Below are positions 1 through 7,724 of a DNA stretch of 41,897 nucleotides, piece after piece. The translations under genes were made by a program, and so were the position numbers. The notes below the pieces were generated by a model. It was not told where the DNA came from and ran no database searches. It worked only from the letters and a program-made list of their open reading frames with translations. Position 1 is the stretch's first letter. Every line of letters begins with the position of its first letter. The DNA is from G020354785 sp964521285 (GTDB taxonomy: Bacteria > Bacteroidota > Bacteroidia > Bacteroidales > UBA10428): assembly GCA_964521285.1 (NCBI GenBank), contig CAZFQS010000027.1, positions 1 through 41,897 on the forward strand, given 5' to 3'.

Positions 1-51
1 ATAATATTGGTGAACGGTTGCTTCGGTAATTAAACTGTAAGGTTCAATCAT
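1..51 (-). CDS. Possible N-terminus of a leftward gene cut by the window edge
   Basis: On the minus strand an ATG at 51-49 opens a frame that stays open for 17 codons to the window edge (MIEPYSLITEATVHQYY). A short AT-rich stretch lies upstream, with no competing gene on the plus strand. The peptide is too short to assign to a family, and an open run of this length is common by chance, so this is only a candidate. If real, it is transcribed away from leuS. Confidence 0.3.
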   Translation of the reverse strand, partial: MIEPYSLITEATVHQYY

Positions 52-119
52 CCCTTAATACCCTTGGCACAGGGGGATACTTTGTTATAAAATTACCTTT
101 TTTTATTAAAAAATTATTT

Positions 120-189
120 TTGTCCTCTCAAATGCTCCCGAAGGGACTTAGTTCGAACCCCTGGTATGGGTCTCAGCCTCATCGGCTGC
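120..189 (+). pseudogene. Decayed segment next to the tRNA hairpin, possibly the tail of a GIY-YIG endonuclease gene
   Basis: The stretch before the hairpin is richer in GC than its surroundings. One forward frame reads APEGT, stop, FEPLVWVSASSAAKWKS and continues through the hairpin to a stop near 231. From memory, this kind of tail (EGT.FEP.VWVSASSAAKWKSHTNVAF) is found at the C-terminal ends of small GIY-YIG nuclease ORFs beside tRNA genes in Bacteroidota. Here the frame is broken by TAG and no GIY-YIG core is present. The frame is seen directly; the family link is a recollection and is weak. Confidence 0.25.
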
Positions 190-227
190 AAAATGGAAAA
201 GCCACACAAATGTGGCTTTTCCATTTT
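190..227 (-). terminator. 17-bp perfect hairpin, terminator of tRNA-Arg
   Basis: The arms 190-206 and 211-227 are perfectly complementary (17 bp) around a 4-nt CAAA loop. The outer pairs are A:T, so each strand has an A-tract before and a short T-tract after the GC core GCCACA/TGTGGC. It begins 4 nt past the 3' end of the leftward tRNA gene, as expected for its intrinsic terminator. The symmetry means it could also stop rightward transcription. Confidence 0.75.
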
Positions 228-230
228 TGT

Positions 231-302
231 GATCCCGAGAGGACTCGAACCCCCACCATGAGAACCGGAATCTCACGTTCTATCCTGTTAAACTACGGGA
301 CC
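231..302 (-). tRNA. tRNA-Arg (anticodon CCG)
   Basis: Read on the minus strand the 72 nt fold as a full cloverleaf. The acceptor stem is GGTCCCG/CGGGATC with one G-T pair, and the D stem is GTTT/GAAC. The anticodon stem TGAGA/TCTCA carries the 7-nt loop TTCCGGT, giving anticodon CCG, which reads the Arg codon CGG. The T arm is GGGGG-TTCGAGT-CCTCT. The CCA end is not encoded: the base beyond the discriminator position is part of the spacer to the hairpin. The variable loop is 4 nt. A single-copy tRNA with its own terminator is suggested. Confidence 0.93.
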
Positions 303-489
303 ATATAAAAAATACTTATTACACAAATTTACCCTTTGGCAGAGAATTATACAAATAAATTATAATGCGTATTCATTAGTTGGATTTTAAAATTTACAGG
401 CCACGGCTTAGCCTCTTTCTAAACCTTCTCATCTTCAGCTTTAAATATTATTATTTATAAAACGGACTTCTTTAATTAATCAATTTTTT

Positions 490-497
490 TACTTTTG
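490..497 (+). promoter_or_regulatory. Candidate -7 box (TACTTTTG) for leuS
   Basis: An exact match to the Bacteroidota -7 consensus TAnnTTTG lies 35 bp before the leuS start codon, which would give a leader of about 25-30 nt. No clear TTTG -33 partner is seen 19-20 bp upstream, so the assignment rests on the -7 box alone. Confidence 0.35.
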
Positions 498-531
498 TTG
501 CTTAGTTTGAGAATATTTAAATTTCATTGTA

Positions 532-2934
532 ATGGAATACAATTTCAGGGAAATTGAGAAGAAGTGGCAGAAGTATTGGGATAAGAATAAGACTTTCAAA
601 GTAGAAATTGACTATTCAAAGCCGAAATTTTATACATTGGATATGTTCCCCTATCCTTCCGGAAGTGGCCTGCATGTAGGACATCCCGAAGGCTATACAG
701 CTACCGATATTGTCAGCCGTTATAAAAGGATGAAAGGCTTTAATGTGCTTCATCCTATGGGATGGGACAGTTTTGGCTTACCTGCCGAGAATTACGCTAT
801 CAAATCAGGAACCCATCCCCATGATATTACTGAAAAAAATATTCAAATATTTAAAAGGCAGCTGAAATCACTTGGATTTGCATATGACTGGGACCGTGAA
901 ATAGCCACAAGTCATGTTGATTATTATAAGTGGACACAATGGATTTTCACAAAACTATATAATAAAGGACTGGCTTATGAAGATGAGGTCTATGTAAACT
1001 GGTGCCCGGAGCTAAAAATTGTGCTGGCCAACGAGGAAGTTGTTAACGGTAAATCGGAATTAGGAGGTCACCCTGTATTTAGAAAACCAATGAAGCAATG
1101 GATGCTCAGGATTACGGAGTATGCTGAACGCTTACTGGCAGATTTGGATGAACTTGACTGGCCTGAGAATATAAAGGAAATGCAAAGGAACTGGATTGGT
1201 AAATCTGAAGGAGCTTCTGTAATATTTAAAATTAAAGGGTATGATGATATCATTGAAGTGTTTACTACAAGGCCTGATACATTATTTGGGGCAACTTACA
1301 TGGTTCTTTCCCCGGAACATAAACTAGCCACAAAAATAGCAACAAAGGAATGCAAAACAGCGGTTGAAAATTATATAAAAAGTGCTGCAAAAAAATCAGA
1401 TTTGGAAAGAACCGATTTGAGCAAGGAGAAAACAGGAGTATTTACAGGAACATTTGCAATAAATCCCGTTAATAATCAGGAAATTCCTGTTTGGGTAGCA
1501 GATTATGTACTGATATCATACGGGACAGGAGCTATAATGGCTGTTCCCGGCCATGACCAGCGTGACTGGGAATTTGCCAGGAAATATGATTTGCAGATTA
1601 TTGAAGTTTTAAAGGGCGGAGACCTGGAAAAGGAAGCATTTGAGGAGGACGGTATTCATGTTAATTCAGAATTTATTGATGGCCTTGGTAAAGAAGATGC
1701 AATAATAAAAATGATAAGCTGGCTGGAAGAAAAGAAACTTGGAAAGGAAGAGACTAATTATAAATTAAGGGACTGGGTTTTTTCACGTCAACGCTATTGG
1801 GGTGAGCCATTTCCGGTATTAAAGTTTGAAGATGGTTCGGTACGATGCCTGGATGAGGATGAATTGCCGGTTGCCTTACCCGAGGTAGACAAATATGAAC
1901 CTTCAGGGACCGGGGAATCACCATTAGCCAACATTGATTCATGGTTGTACGTTACTGACCCTAAAACAGGGAAAAAGGCAAAAAGAGAAACAAATACCAT
2001 GCCCCAGTGGGCTGGCAGCTGCTGGTATTATCTGCGTTTTTGCGACGCCGGTAATGACAGGGAACCGTGGTCAAAAGAATCTGAACAGTACTGGATGCCC
2101 GTTGATCTATATATAGGAGGTGTTGAACATGCAGTATTACATTTATTGTATGCCAGATTCTGGCATAAGGTATTATATGACTCAGGTTTTGTCTCAACTA
2201 AAGAGCCATTTAAAAAGCTGATAAACCAGGGATTAATACTGGGAGAAGATGGTGAGAAGATGAGTAAATCCAGAGGTAATGTTATTAATCCGGACAGGGT
2301 TGTAGAAAACTATGGAGCCGATAGTTTGCGCCTTTATGAAATGTTTATGGGCCCTCTGGACAAGGTAAAACCCTGGTCAGAGACCGGTGTTAAGGGAGTA
2401 TTTGGTTTTCTGAACAGGGTCTATAAATTTTTCGCCGACTTAAAAAATATTCATGATGATGATGAAGATATTCAAATCCTTAAAATATTACACCAGTCAA
2501 TTAAAAAAGTTGAGCAGGATATTGAGAATTTGCGATTTAATACTGCCATTTCCCAGATGATGGTATTTACAAACAATTGTATGAAGAAGGGCAAAGTAAA
2601 TAAAACTACTGCAGAGACATTTATTAAGATATTATCGCCATTTGCACCTCATTTATCCGAAGAACTGTGGGAGATATACGGCCATAACGAAAGTATCAGC
2701 AAAGAATTATATCCTGAATATAATCAGGAATATCTCAAAGAAGACACATACGAATATCCTGTTTCATTTAATGGAAAACTCAGGTTCAGGGTTGAGTTGC
2801 CTTTAGATATGGATAATGAAAATATTGAAAAGACGGTGCTTGCACATAAAAATGCTGAAAAATGGTTAGTCAACAAGCAGGTAAAGAAAGTTATTATAGT
2901 TAAGAATAAGATAATAAATATAGTAATTGCATAA
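532..2934 (+). CDS. leuS: Leucyl-tRNA synthetase
   Basis: Class I aminoacyl-tRNA synthetase that charges tRNA-Leu in the cytosol. The HIGH motif is HVGH at residues 48-51 and KMSKS is intact at 576-580. Between them is the CP1 editing domain with its threonine-rich TTRPDTLFGATYMVL segment and GTGAIMAVPGHDQRDWEF, which includes the conserved editing Asp. The Rossmann core ends with the anticodon-binding helices and a C-terminal tRNA-contacting domain. At 800 residues it is close to the Bacillus subtilis enzyme and shorter than the roughly 900-940-residue LeuRS I recall from many Bacteroidota. The segment NWCPELKIVLANEEVVNGKS also reads like the Firmicutes form. The M23-like gene begins 2 bp after the stop, so the two are probably cotranscribed. 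Identity is certain; the lineage remark is inference. Confidence 0.98.
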   Translation: MEYNFREIEKKWQKYWDKNKTFKVEIDYSKPKFYTLDMFPYPSGSGLHVGHPEGYTATDIVSRYKRMKGFNVLHPMGWDSFGLPAENYAIKSGTHPHDITEKNIQIFKRQLKSLGFAYDWDREIATSHVDYYKWTQWIFTKLYNKGLAYEDEVYVNWCPELKIVLANEEVVNGKSELGGHPVFRKPMKQWMLRITEYAERLLADLDELDWPENIKEMQRNWIGKSEGASVIFKIKGYDDIIEVFTTRPDTLFGATYMVLSPEHKLATKIATKECKTAVENYIKSAAKKSDLERTDLSKEKTGVFTGTFAINPVNNQEIPVWVADYVLISYGTGAIMAVPGHDQRDWEFARKYDLQIIEVLKGGDLEKEAFEEDGIHVNSEFIDGLGKEDAIIKMISWLEEKKLGKEETNYKLRDWVFSRQRYWGEPFPVLKFEDGSVRCLDEDELPVALPEVDKYEPSGTGESPLANIDSWLYVTDPKTGKKAKRETNTMPQWAGSCWYYLRFCDAGNDREPWSKESEQYWMPVDLYIGGVEHAVLHLLYARFWHKVLYDSGFVSTKEPFKKLINQGLILGEDGEKMSKSRGNVINPDRVVENYGADSLRLYEMFMGPLDKVKPWSETGVKGVFGFLNRVYKFFADLKNIHDDDEDIQILKILHQSIKKVEQDIENLRFNTAISQMMVFTNNCMKKGKVNKTTAETFIKILSPFAPHLSEELWEIYGHNESISKELYPEYNQEYLKEDTYEYPVSFNGKLRFRVELPLDMDNENIEKTVLAHKNAEKWLVNKQVKKVIIVKNKIINIVIA

Positions 2935-2936
2935 TA

Positions 2937-4190
2937 ATGAATAAAAGAACCAGAAATGCAGTTTTAATTGTTATAATACCTATATTTTCGCTCCTTCTTA
3001 TATTTTATTTCTTTTTTGTAAAAAAGGGATATAAAAGTGAAATTGTAATTTCTGCTGATATTGATTCAATTGAAGCTGCTGAGCCTGAAAAAAGACTATA
3101 TGGTATACCGGTAGATTCATTTTATGTAGAATATGGCAGAATATCAAAAAATCAGAACCTGTCTGAAATCCTGGACGGTTATAATCTTCCTGACGGTGCT
3201 TTTGACCAAATTCTGAAAAAATCAGAAGACATTTTCGATCTGAGAAAAATCCGTTATGGCAACAAGTATACTGTTTTTTTGTCAATTGATACTTTATATG
3301 AAGTCAGATATTTTGTTTATGAACATACTCCAGTAGACTATATTATAATTGATTTAACAGATAGTATAACTATAGAGGCAAGGAAAAAGGAGTTTAATAT
3401 AGTTACAAGGGCTGCAACAGGAACAATCAACTCATCGCTTTGGAACGCTATAAAGGATAAAAATCTGAAACCCGAACTGGCTATGGAATTATCAGAAATT
3501 TTTGCATGGACCATTGACTTTTTTGAATTACAAGTGGGCGATAGTTTTAAGGTTATTTATGATGAGCTATATATTGATACAATTTCAGCAGGACTTGGGG
3601 AAATTCATACAGCTTATTTCAGACATGCGCAAAAAGACTTTTATGCCATCCCATTTATGCAGGATAGTGTAGAGAGTTATTATGATTTGGATGGAAACAG
3701 TTTAAGAAGGGTATTTTTAAAAGCTCCTCTGAGATATTCACGTATAAGTTCAAAATATTCTCCCAGCAGGCTGCATCCCATACTTAAGATACGCAGGCCT
3801 CATTATGGTATTGACTATTCTGCACCTGTAGGCACGCCTGTGCAGACCATTGGAGATGGAAAAGTAATAAAAATTGCATATGATAATGAAGCCGGCCGCA
3901 TGATTAAAATCAGACATAACAGTGTTTATACGACAGCTTACTTACATCTTAGCCGGGTTAATAGAGGGATAAAAACAGGTGTTTATGTCAAACAGGGAGA
4001 TATTATCGGCTATGTTGGCAGTTCAGGATTATCAACCGGTCCTCACCTGGATTTCAGATTTTATAAAAATAACAGACCTGTGGATCCTCTGAAAGTGGAG
4101 GCTCCTCCTGTAGAACCAGTTAAAGAGCAGAATAAACAAGCTTTTGATTCTGTTAAAACAGTTACTATAAAAAGATTATTATCCTACTAA
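2937..4190 (+). CDS. Membrane-anchored M23 (LytM-type) peptidase-like protein with an altered zinc ligand
   Basis: An N-terminal hydrophobic anchor (about residues 8-28) is followed by a roughly 240-residue periplasmic region resembling the OapA/LysM-like N-domains of Bacteroidota M23 proteins. The LytM fold comes next, at about 270-385. The first zinc motif is intact (RPHYGIDYSAPVGTPV: His and Asp), and so is the YLHLS histidine. The last motif reads GPHLDFRFY instead of the usual GPHLHFE, so the third zinc ligand His is replaced by Asp while the general-base His remains. The family cuts peptidoglycan cross-bridges, or when degenerate activates amidases in the manner of EnvC/NlpD. This copy could be either, because Asp can coordinate zinc. 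It follows leuS by 2 bp and probably shares its transcript. The short C-terminal tail is Pro/Glu-rich. Confidence 0.9.
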   Translation: MNKRTRNAVLIVIIPIFSLLLIFYFFFVKKGYKSEIVISADIDSIEAAEPEKRLYGIPVDSFYVEYGRISKNQNLSEILDGYNLPDGAFDQILKKSEDIFDLRKIRYGNKYTVFLSIDTLYEVRYFVYEHTPVDYIIIDLTDSITIEARKKEFNIVTRAATGTINSSLWNAIKDKNLKPELAMELSEIFAWTIDFFELQVGDSFKVIYDELYIDTISAGLGEIHTAYFRHAQKDFYAIPFMQDSVESYYDLDGNSLRRVFLKAPLRYSRISSKYSPSRLHPILKIRRPHYGIDYSAPVGTPVQTIGDGKVIKIAYDNEAGRMIKIRHNSVYTTAYLHLSRVNRGIKTGVYVKQGDIIGYVGSSGLSTGPHLDFRFYKNNRPVDPLKVEAPPVEPVKEQNKQAFDSVKTVTIKRLLSY

Positions 4191-4219
4191 GTCTATAAAG
4201 GTTGTAAAACTTCCAGGCA

Positions 4220-4798
4220 CTAGAGACCAGCTGAATCATGTATAAGCTTTTCGATTATTTCAGGATAATATTTATATTCCAGTTTATGAACCTTTTCAGC
4301 CAGGGACTGCGGGGTATCGGACTCATCAACCCTGCACCTTGTCTGAAAAATTATATTTCCTTCATCATATTTTTTGTTAACATAATGAATTGTTATTCCT
4401 GTTTCTTTGTCATTATTTTCAATAACTGCCCTGTGAACATTAAGTCCGTACATCCCTTTTCCTCCATATTTGGGAAGGAGAGCAGGATGAATGTTTATTA
4501 TTCTGTTTGTAAATGAATCAACAATATTTTCCGGAACAAGCCAAAGAAATCCTGCTAAAACAATCCAGTTAATTCCTTCTGTATTCAGAAAATTTAAAAT
4601 TTCATCAGTTTCGTAAAATTCGTGCCTGTCAAATATGCGAACCGGAATATTATAGTTTTGTGCCCTTTTTAAAACATAGGCATCTTTCTTATTTGAAAGT
4701 ACACAGGATACTGAAGCTGTTCCTTTTGTTTTAAAATATTCAATAATATTCTGTGCATTTGTACCTGAACCTGAAGCGAAAATTGCAATTTTATTCAT
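4220..4798 (-). CDS. purN: Phosphoribosylglycinamide formyltransferase (GAR transformylase)
   Basis: Transfers a formyl group from 10-formyl-tetrahydrofolate to GAR in step 3 of purine synthesis, in the cytosol. The N-terminal phosphate-binding loop is FASGSGTNAQNI (residues 7-18). The catalytic Asn102 and His104 sit in NIHPALLPKYGGKGMYG, and Asp145 lies in YDEGNIIFQ, matching Asn106/His108/Asp144 of E. coli. The 192-residue length is typical. It is convergent with the M23-like gene (29-bp gap) and divergent from acpP. The purN/acpP-fabF-rnc arrangement is one I recall from Bacteroidales. No strong -7 box was found in front of it. Confidence 0.97.
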   Translation of the reverse strand: MNKIAIFASGSGTNAQNIIEYFKTKGTASVSCVLSNKKDAYVLKRAQNYNIPVRIFDRHEFYETDEILNFLNTEGINWIVLAGFLWLVPENIVDSFTNRIINIHPALLPKYGGKGMYGLNVHRAVIENNDKETGITIHYVNKKYDEGNIIFQTRCRVDESDTPQSLAEKVHKLEYKYYPEIIEKLIHDSAGL

Positions 4799-4907
4799 TC
4801 TTAATGTTCTGTTTATTAAACTATAAATAATTAATATTGTCTATCACAATTTAAAATAAAAAAGCATAAAAATTTTGTATTTTAACTAATAAAAATAATT
4901 TTTTTTG

Positions 4908-4938
4908 TTTGTTTTTTCTCAATTAATGCATTTCTTTG
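4908..4938 (+). promoter_or_regulatory. Promoter of the acpP-fabF-rnc operon
   Basis: TTTG (4908-4911) and TTTCTTTG (4931-4938) are separated by exactly 19 bp, matching the Bacteroidota TTTG-N19-TAnnTTTG pattern with one mismatch in the -7 box. Transcription would start near 4944, leaving a leader of about 35-40 nt before acpP. It lies in a very AT-rich spacer, as expected for a highly expressed fatty-acid gene. Confidence 0.55.
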
Positions 4939-4980
4939 CATCTTTAATACAAATTAATTATTAATTTAAATTTGATAATT

Positions 4981-5217
4981 ATGTCTGATATTGCATCACG
5001 AGTAAAAGCTATCATTGTCGACAAATTAGGAGTAGATGAAAATGAAGTAACACCTAAAGCAAGTTTTACTAATGATTTGGGTGCTGATTCGCTTGACACT
5101 GTTGAATTAATTATGGAATTCGAAAAGGAATTTAACATTGGAATTCCCGATGATCAAGCAGAAAACATTGAAACTGTTGGGGAAGCAATTAAATACATTG
5201 AAGACAATGTTAAGTAA
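4981..5217 (+). CDS. acpP: Acyl carrier protein
   Basis: A small acidic 78-residue carrier that holds growing acyl chains on a 4'-phosphopantetheine arm during type II fatty-acid synthesis. The arm attaches to Ser37 in the motif GADSLDTVEL, followed by the helix II recognition residues and EFNIGIPDDQAENI. The start is the ATG at 4981. An in-frame TTG nine bases upstream would add only three residues and is not needed, because the family begins MSDIA. fabF follows after 29 bp, so this heads the operon acpP-fabF-rnc. A well-spaced promoter lies upstream. Confidence 0.97.
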   Translation: MSDIASRVKAIIVDKLGVDENEVTPKASFTNDLGADSLDTVELIMEFEKEFNIGIPDDQAENIETVGEAIKYIEDNVK

Positions 5218-5246
5218 AATGACCTTCATTAAATTTTTACTTAGTT

Positions 5247-6500
5247 ATGGAATTAAAAAGAGTAGTTGTTACAGGTCTGGGAGCACTTACGCCTTTGGGT
5301 AATAATGTTAAAGATTATTGGGAAAATTTAGTAAATGGAGTTAGTGGTTCTGATATAATTACTCGTTTTAATCCGGAAAAATTAAAAACAAAATTTGCAT
5401 GTGAAGTCAGGAATTTTGATCCCAATGATTTTTTTGATCGGAAAGAAGCCCGAAAGCTTGATTTATATTCTCAGTTTGCTTTAGTGTCATCTGATCAGGC
5501 AGTCAAAGATTCCGGAATTGATGCAGATTCTATTAATAAAGCCAGGGTAGGGGTAATAGTCGGATCTGGTATTGGAGGTTTTGGAACCTTTTTTGAAGAG
5601 GTTATTGAATATCTCAGATATGATAAAAACCCCAGATTCACTCCTTACTTTATTCCCAAAATAATTTCGGACATTGCATCTGGCCACATATCAATCAAAT
5701 ATGGATTTATGGGGCCAAATTATGCTACAGTATCAGCATGTGCAACGTCAACTAATGCCATTATAGATGCATTTAATCTGATAAGATTAAACAAGGCTGA
5801 TGTTTTTATAACCGGAGGCTCTGAGGCATCAGTAAATGAGGTAGGAGTGGGAGGTTTCAATGCTATGCAGGCAATATCAACCAGAAATGATGAATACAAA
5901 ACCGCATCCCGTCCGTTTGATAAAACCAGGGATGGCTTTGTTATAGGAGAAGGTGCAGGTATATTGATTCTTGAAGAGTTAGAACATGCCAAAAAACGTG
6001 GGGCGAAAATTTATGCAGAGATGACAGGAGGAGGCATGTCAGCGGATGCTTATCATATTACAGCACCTCATCCCGAAGGTCTTGGAGCATATTATGTGAT
6101 GTCTAATGCACTTGAAGATGCAGAAATTAATCATGATGAAGTGGATTATATAAACGTTCATGGTACAGCAACACCACTAGGTGATATTGCAGAAGCCAAG
6201 GCTATTATCAAGGTATTTAAAGATCATGCATATAAACTGAATATCAGTTCAACCAAATCAATGACCGGACATCTGCTGGGAGCTGCAGGTGCTGTCGAAG
6301 CGATTGCAGCAATTTTGGCTATCGTTAATAATATAATTCCTCCAACAATTAATTTTACTACTCCTGATCCTGAAATTGATAACAGGTTGAATTTTACATT
6401 CAATAAAGCCCAGGAAAGGGAAGTAAATATTGCAATAAGTAATACTTTTGGATTTGGAGGTCATAATTCATCAGTAGTATTTAAAAAATTTACTGAATAG
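5247..6500 (+). CDS. fabF: 3-oxoacyl-[acyl-carrier-protein] synthase II
   Basis: Condenses malonyl-ACP with acyl-ACP, the elongation step of fatty-acid synthesis. The thiolase-fold triad is complete: Cys165 in VSACATSTN, His305 in NVHGTATPLGD and His342 in SMTGHLLGAAGAVEA, with the conserved Lys337. The C-terminal glycine-rich FGFGGHNSS loop is present. At 417 residues it is full length. It sits 29 bp after acpP, its substrate carrier, and 2 bp before rnc, so the three are almost surely one operon. FabF is chosen over FabB from the GVIVGSGIGG and TTPDPEID segments and the pairing with acpP. Confidence 0.97.
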   Translation: MELKRVVVTGLGALTPLGNNVKDYWENLVNGVSGSDIITRFNPEKLKTKFACEVRNFDPNDFFDRKEARKLDLYSQFALVSSDQAVKDSGIDADSINKARVGVIVGSGIGGFGTFFEEVIEYLRYDKNPRFTPYFIPKIISDIASGHISIKYGFMGPNYATVSACATSTNAIIDAFNLIRLNKADVFITGGSEASVNEVGVGGFNAMQAISTRNDEYKTASRPFDKTRDGFVIGEGAGILILEELEHAKKRGAKIYAEMTGGGMSADAYHITAPHPEGLGAYYVMSNALEDAEINHDEVDYINVHGTATPLGDIAEAKAIIKVFKDHAYKLNISSTKSMTGHLLGAAGAVEAIAAILAIVNNIIPPTINFTTPDPEIDNRLNFTFNKAQEREVNIAISNTFGFGGHNSSVVFKKFTE

Positions 6501-6502
6501 TC

Positions 6503-7225
6503 TTGCTGAAATTTATTTCTCAAAAACAATACCTTTTTAAGCCTGATAAAATCTTTTTACAACATCTTAAAAGGATTTTAGGCTTTAATCCCAGGAATAT
6601 TAAGTTATATCAACTTGCCTGTATACATAAATCATCATCATATGAAATTTTTAAAGATCTTCAAATAAATAATGAAAGATTAGAATTTCTGGGAGATGCC
6701 ATTCTGGATGCACTAATTGCGGAACGCCTTTTTCAGAAATTTCAGGATAAAGATGTAGGATTCTTAACACAAATGCGTTCGAAAATTGTCAACAGGGAAA
6801 ATCTGAATAATATTGCTATTAAAATGGGTATTTCCAATATCCTTGTAACAAAAGTAAGCGGTGATAATCATAAATCTATTTATGGAGATGCTCTTGAAGC
6901 CTTAATCGGGGCATTATATCTTGATAAGGGTTTCAAAAAAGCAAGAAAAGTTGTTCTTGAACGTATTATTCATCCTCATATTAATCTGAACAAACTGCAG
7001 GATACGGAGGTTGATTTTAAAAGCAGAATAATTGAATGGGGCCAAAAGCATAAAAAGGATGTTAATTTTACCAATTTTGAAGAAATAGATGAAAAAAGCA
7101 ATACTGCATACTTTATTTCTCACCTGATAATAGCGGATGACTTAATTGGAAAAGGAAGCGGAAGCTCAAAAAAAGAAGCTGAACAAAATGCAGCAAGGCA
7201 GGGCTTAGAATCTTTAAATATCTGA
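6503..7225 (+). CDS. rnc: Ribonuclease III
   Basis: Double-strand-specific endoribonuclease that processes rRNA precursors and mRNAs. The RNase III signature is NNERLEFLGDAIL with Glu61 and Asp65. The second pair of metal ligands, Asp129 and Glu132, lies in YGDALEALIGALYLDKG. A double-stranded-RNA-binding domain covers about 170-238 (FKSRIIEWGQ to GSGSSKKEAEQNAARQGL). The only plausible start is TTG at 6503, 2 bp after the fabF stop: the next in-frame Met is about residue 91, inside the catalytic domain. Translation is probably coupled to fabF. A minus-strand open frame overlaps the last 12 bp. Confidence 0.96.
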   Translation: MLKFISQKQYLFKPDKIFLQHLKRILGFNPRNIKLYQLACIHKSSSYEIFKDLQINNERLEFLGDAILDALIAERLFQKFQDKDVGFLTQMRSKIVNRENLNNIAIKMGISNILVTKVSGDNHKSIYGDALEALIGALYLDKGFKKARKVVLERIIHPHINLNKLQDTEVDFKSRIIEWGQKHKKDVNFTNFEEIDEKSNTAYFISHLIIADDLIGKGSGSSKKEAEQNAARQGLESLNI

Positions 7226-7384
7226 CGGGAAATCAATTGCTTTTGAAAGCTGGCAATTAATCATTTTTTGAGCAATATACTCCTTAAATTCATAGTCCAG
7301 CACACTGTTTGCCTTTTTATAATTAAAATCGTTTGAATACTGGTCATCCAGCAATAATATTAAGATATTAGAGATTTTCGACAA
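7214..7384 (-). CDS. Short antisense-oriented open frame of unknown status, possible gene remnant
   Basis: On the minus strand a frame of 56 codons runs from a TTG at 7384 to a TAA that overlaps the end of rnc by 12 bp. It reads like real protein (ILLLDDQYSNDFNYKKANSV, then LDYEFKEYIAQKMIN), with balanced charged and hydrophobic residues rather than the usual low-complexity shadow. There is no ATG, and a stop lies only three codons before the TTG, so it may be the surviving C-terminal part of a lost gene. I do not recognise the family. It lies convergent to rnc. Confidence 0.25.
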   Translation of the reverse strand: MSKISNILILLLDDQYSNDFNYKKANSVLDYEFKEYIAQKMINCQLSKAIDFPSDI

Positions 7385-7664
7385 TATTCTTGTTTAGTTT
7401 CCGCGTTCACAATTATACTATTTAAATTTTTAAAAATATTTTTTTAACACAAAATAATTTCTTAAGGCCTCTGGGCTGAAGCCCTCATTTTTTGGTGAAT
7501 AAAAAAACTTTGGGCATTAGCTTCCAAATATATAATTTTGTGATAAAATAGGAAATTTCCTGTAAAAATAGTTTTTTTAGGCTTATGAGACAGTCAGGCA
7601 GATTGGCTGAAACAGTGTTAAAGAATTCAAGAGATAAAAGCAGTATCTATTAATATACAGTATA
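7226..7664. other. Long AT-rich spacer between rnc and the IPExxxVDY gene
   Basis: About 440 bp without a convincing full gene. Its left third is covered by the minus-strand frame ending at 7214. In the middle is a small hairpin, GGGCT-GA-AGCCC, followed by TCATTTTTT (about 7478-7497), which could terminate the acpP-fabF-rnc transcript. The right part is AT-rich with no clear -33/-7 pair for the downstream gene. The length is odd, because I expect rnc and the IPExxxVDY gene to be close neighbours. Confidence 0.5.
7478..7497 (+). terminator. Weak hairpin with T-run, possible end of the acpP-fabF-rnc transcript
   Basis: The inverted repeat GGGCT-GA-AGCCC has a 5-bp GC-rich stem and a minimal loop. 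It is followed by TC and then A-TTTTTT, about 255 bp beyond the rnc stop. The stem is short, so confidence is modest. Confidence 0.4.
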
Positions 7665-7724
7665 TTGAGAAGTGTAAATAGTGCAAGGGAAAGAATTATA
7701 AGCATTAACAATCATTTAAATATC

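Noticed and set aside
120..308. 62-residue plus-strand ORF reading through the hairpin and the tRNA complement
   Set aside because: It translates the tRNA antisense strand and the terminator hairpin, so it is an artefact; only the first part was kept as a possible remnant in a different frame.
4972..4980. TTG start for acpP nine bases upstream of the ATG
   Set aside because: The ATG at 4981 gives the canonical 78-residue ACP; the extra residues MII have no counterpart in the family.
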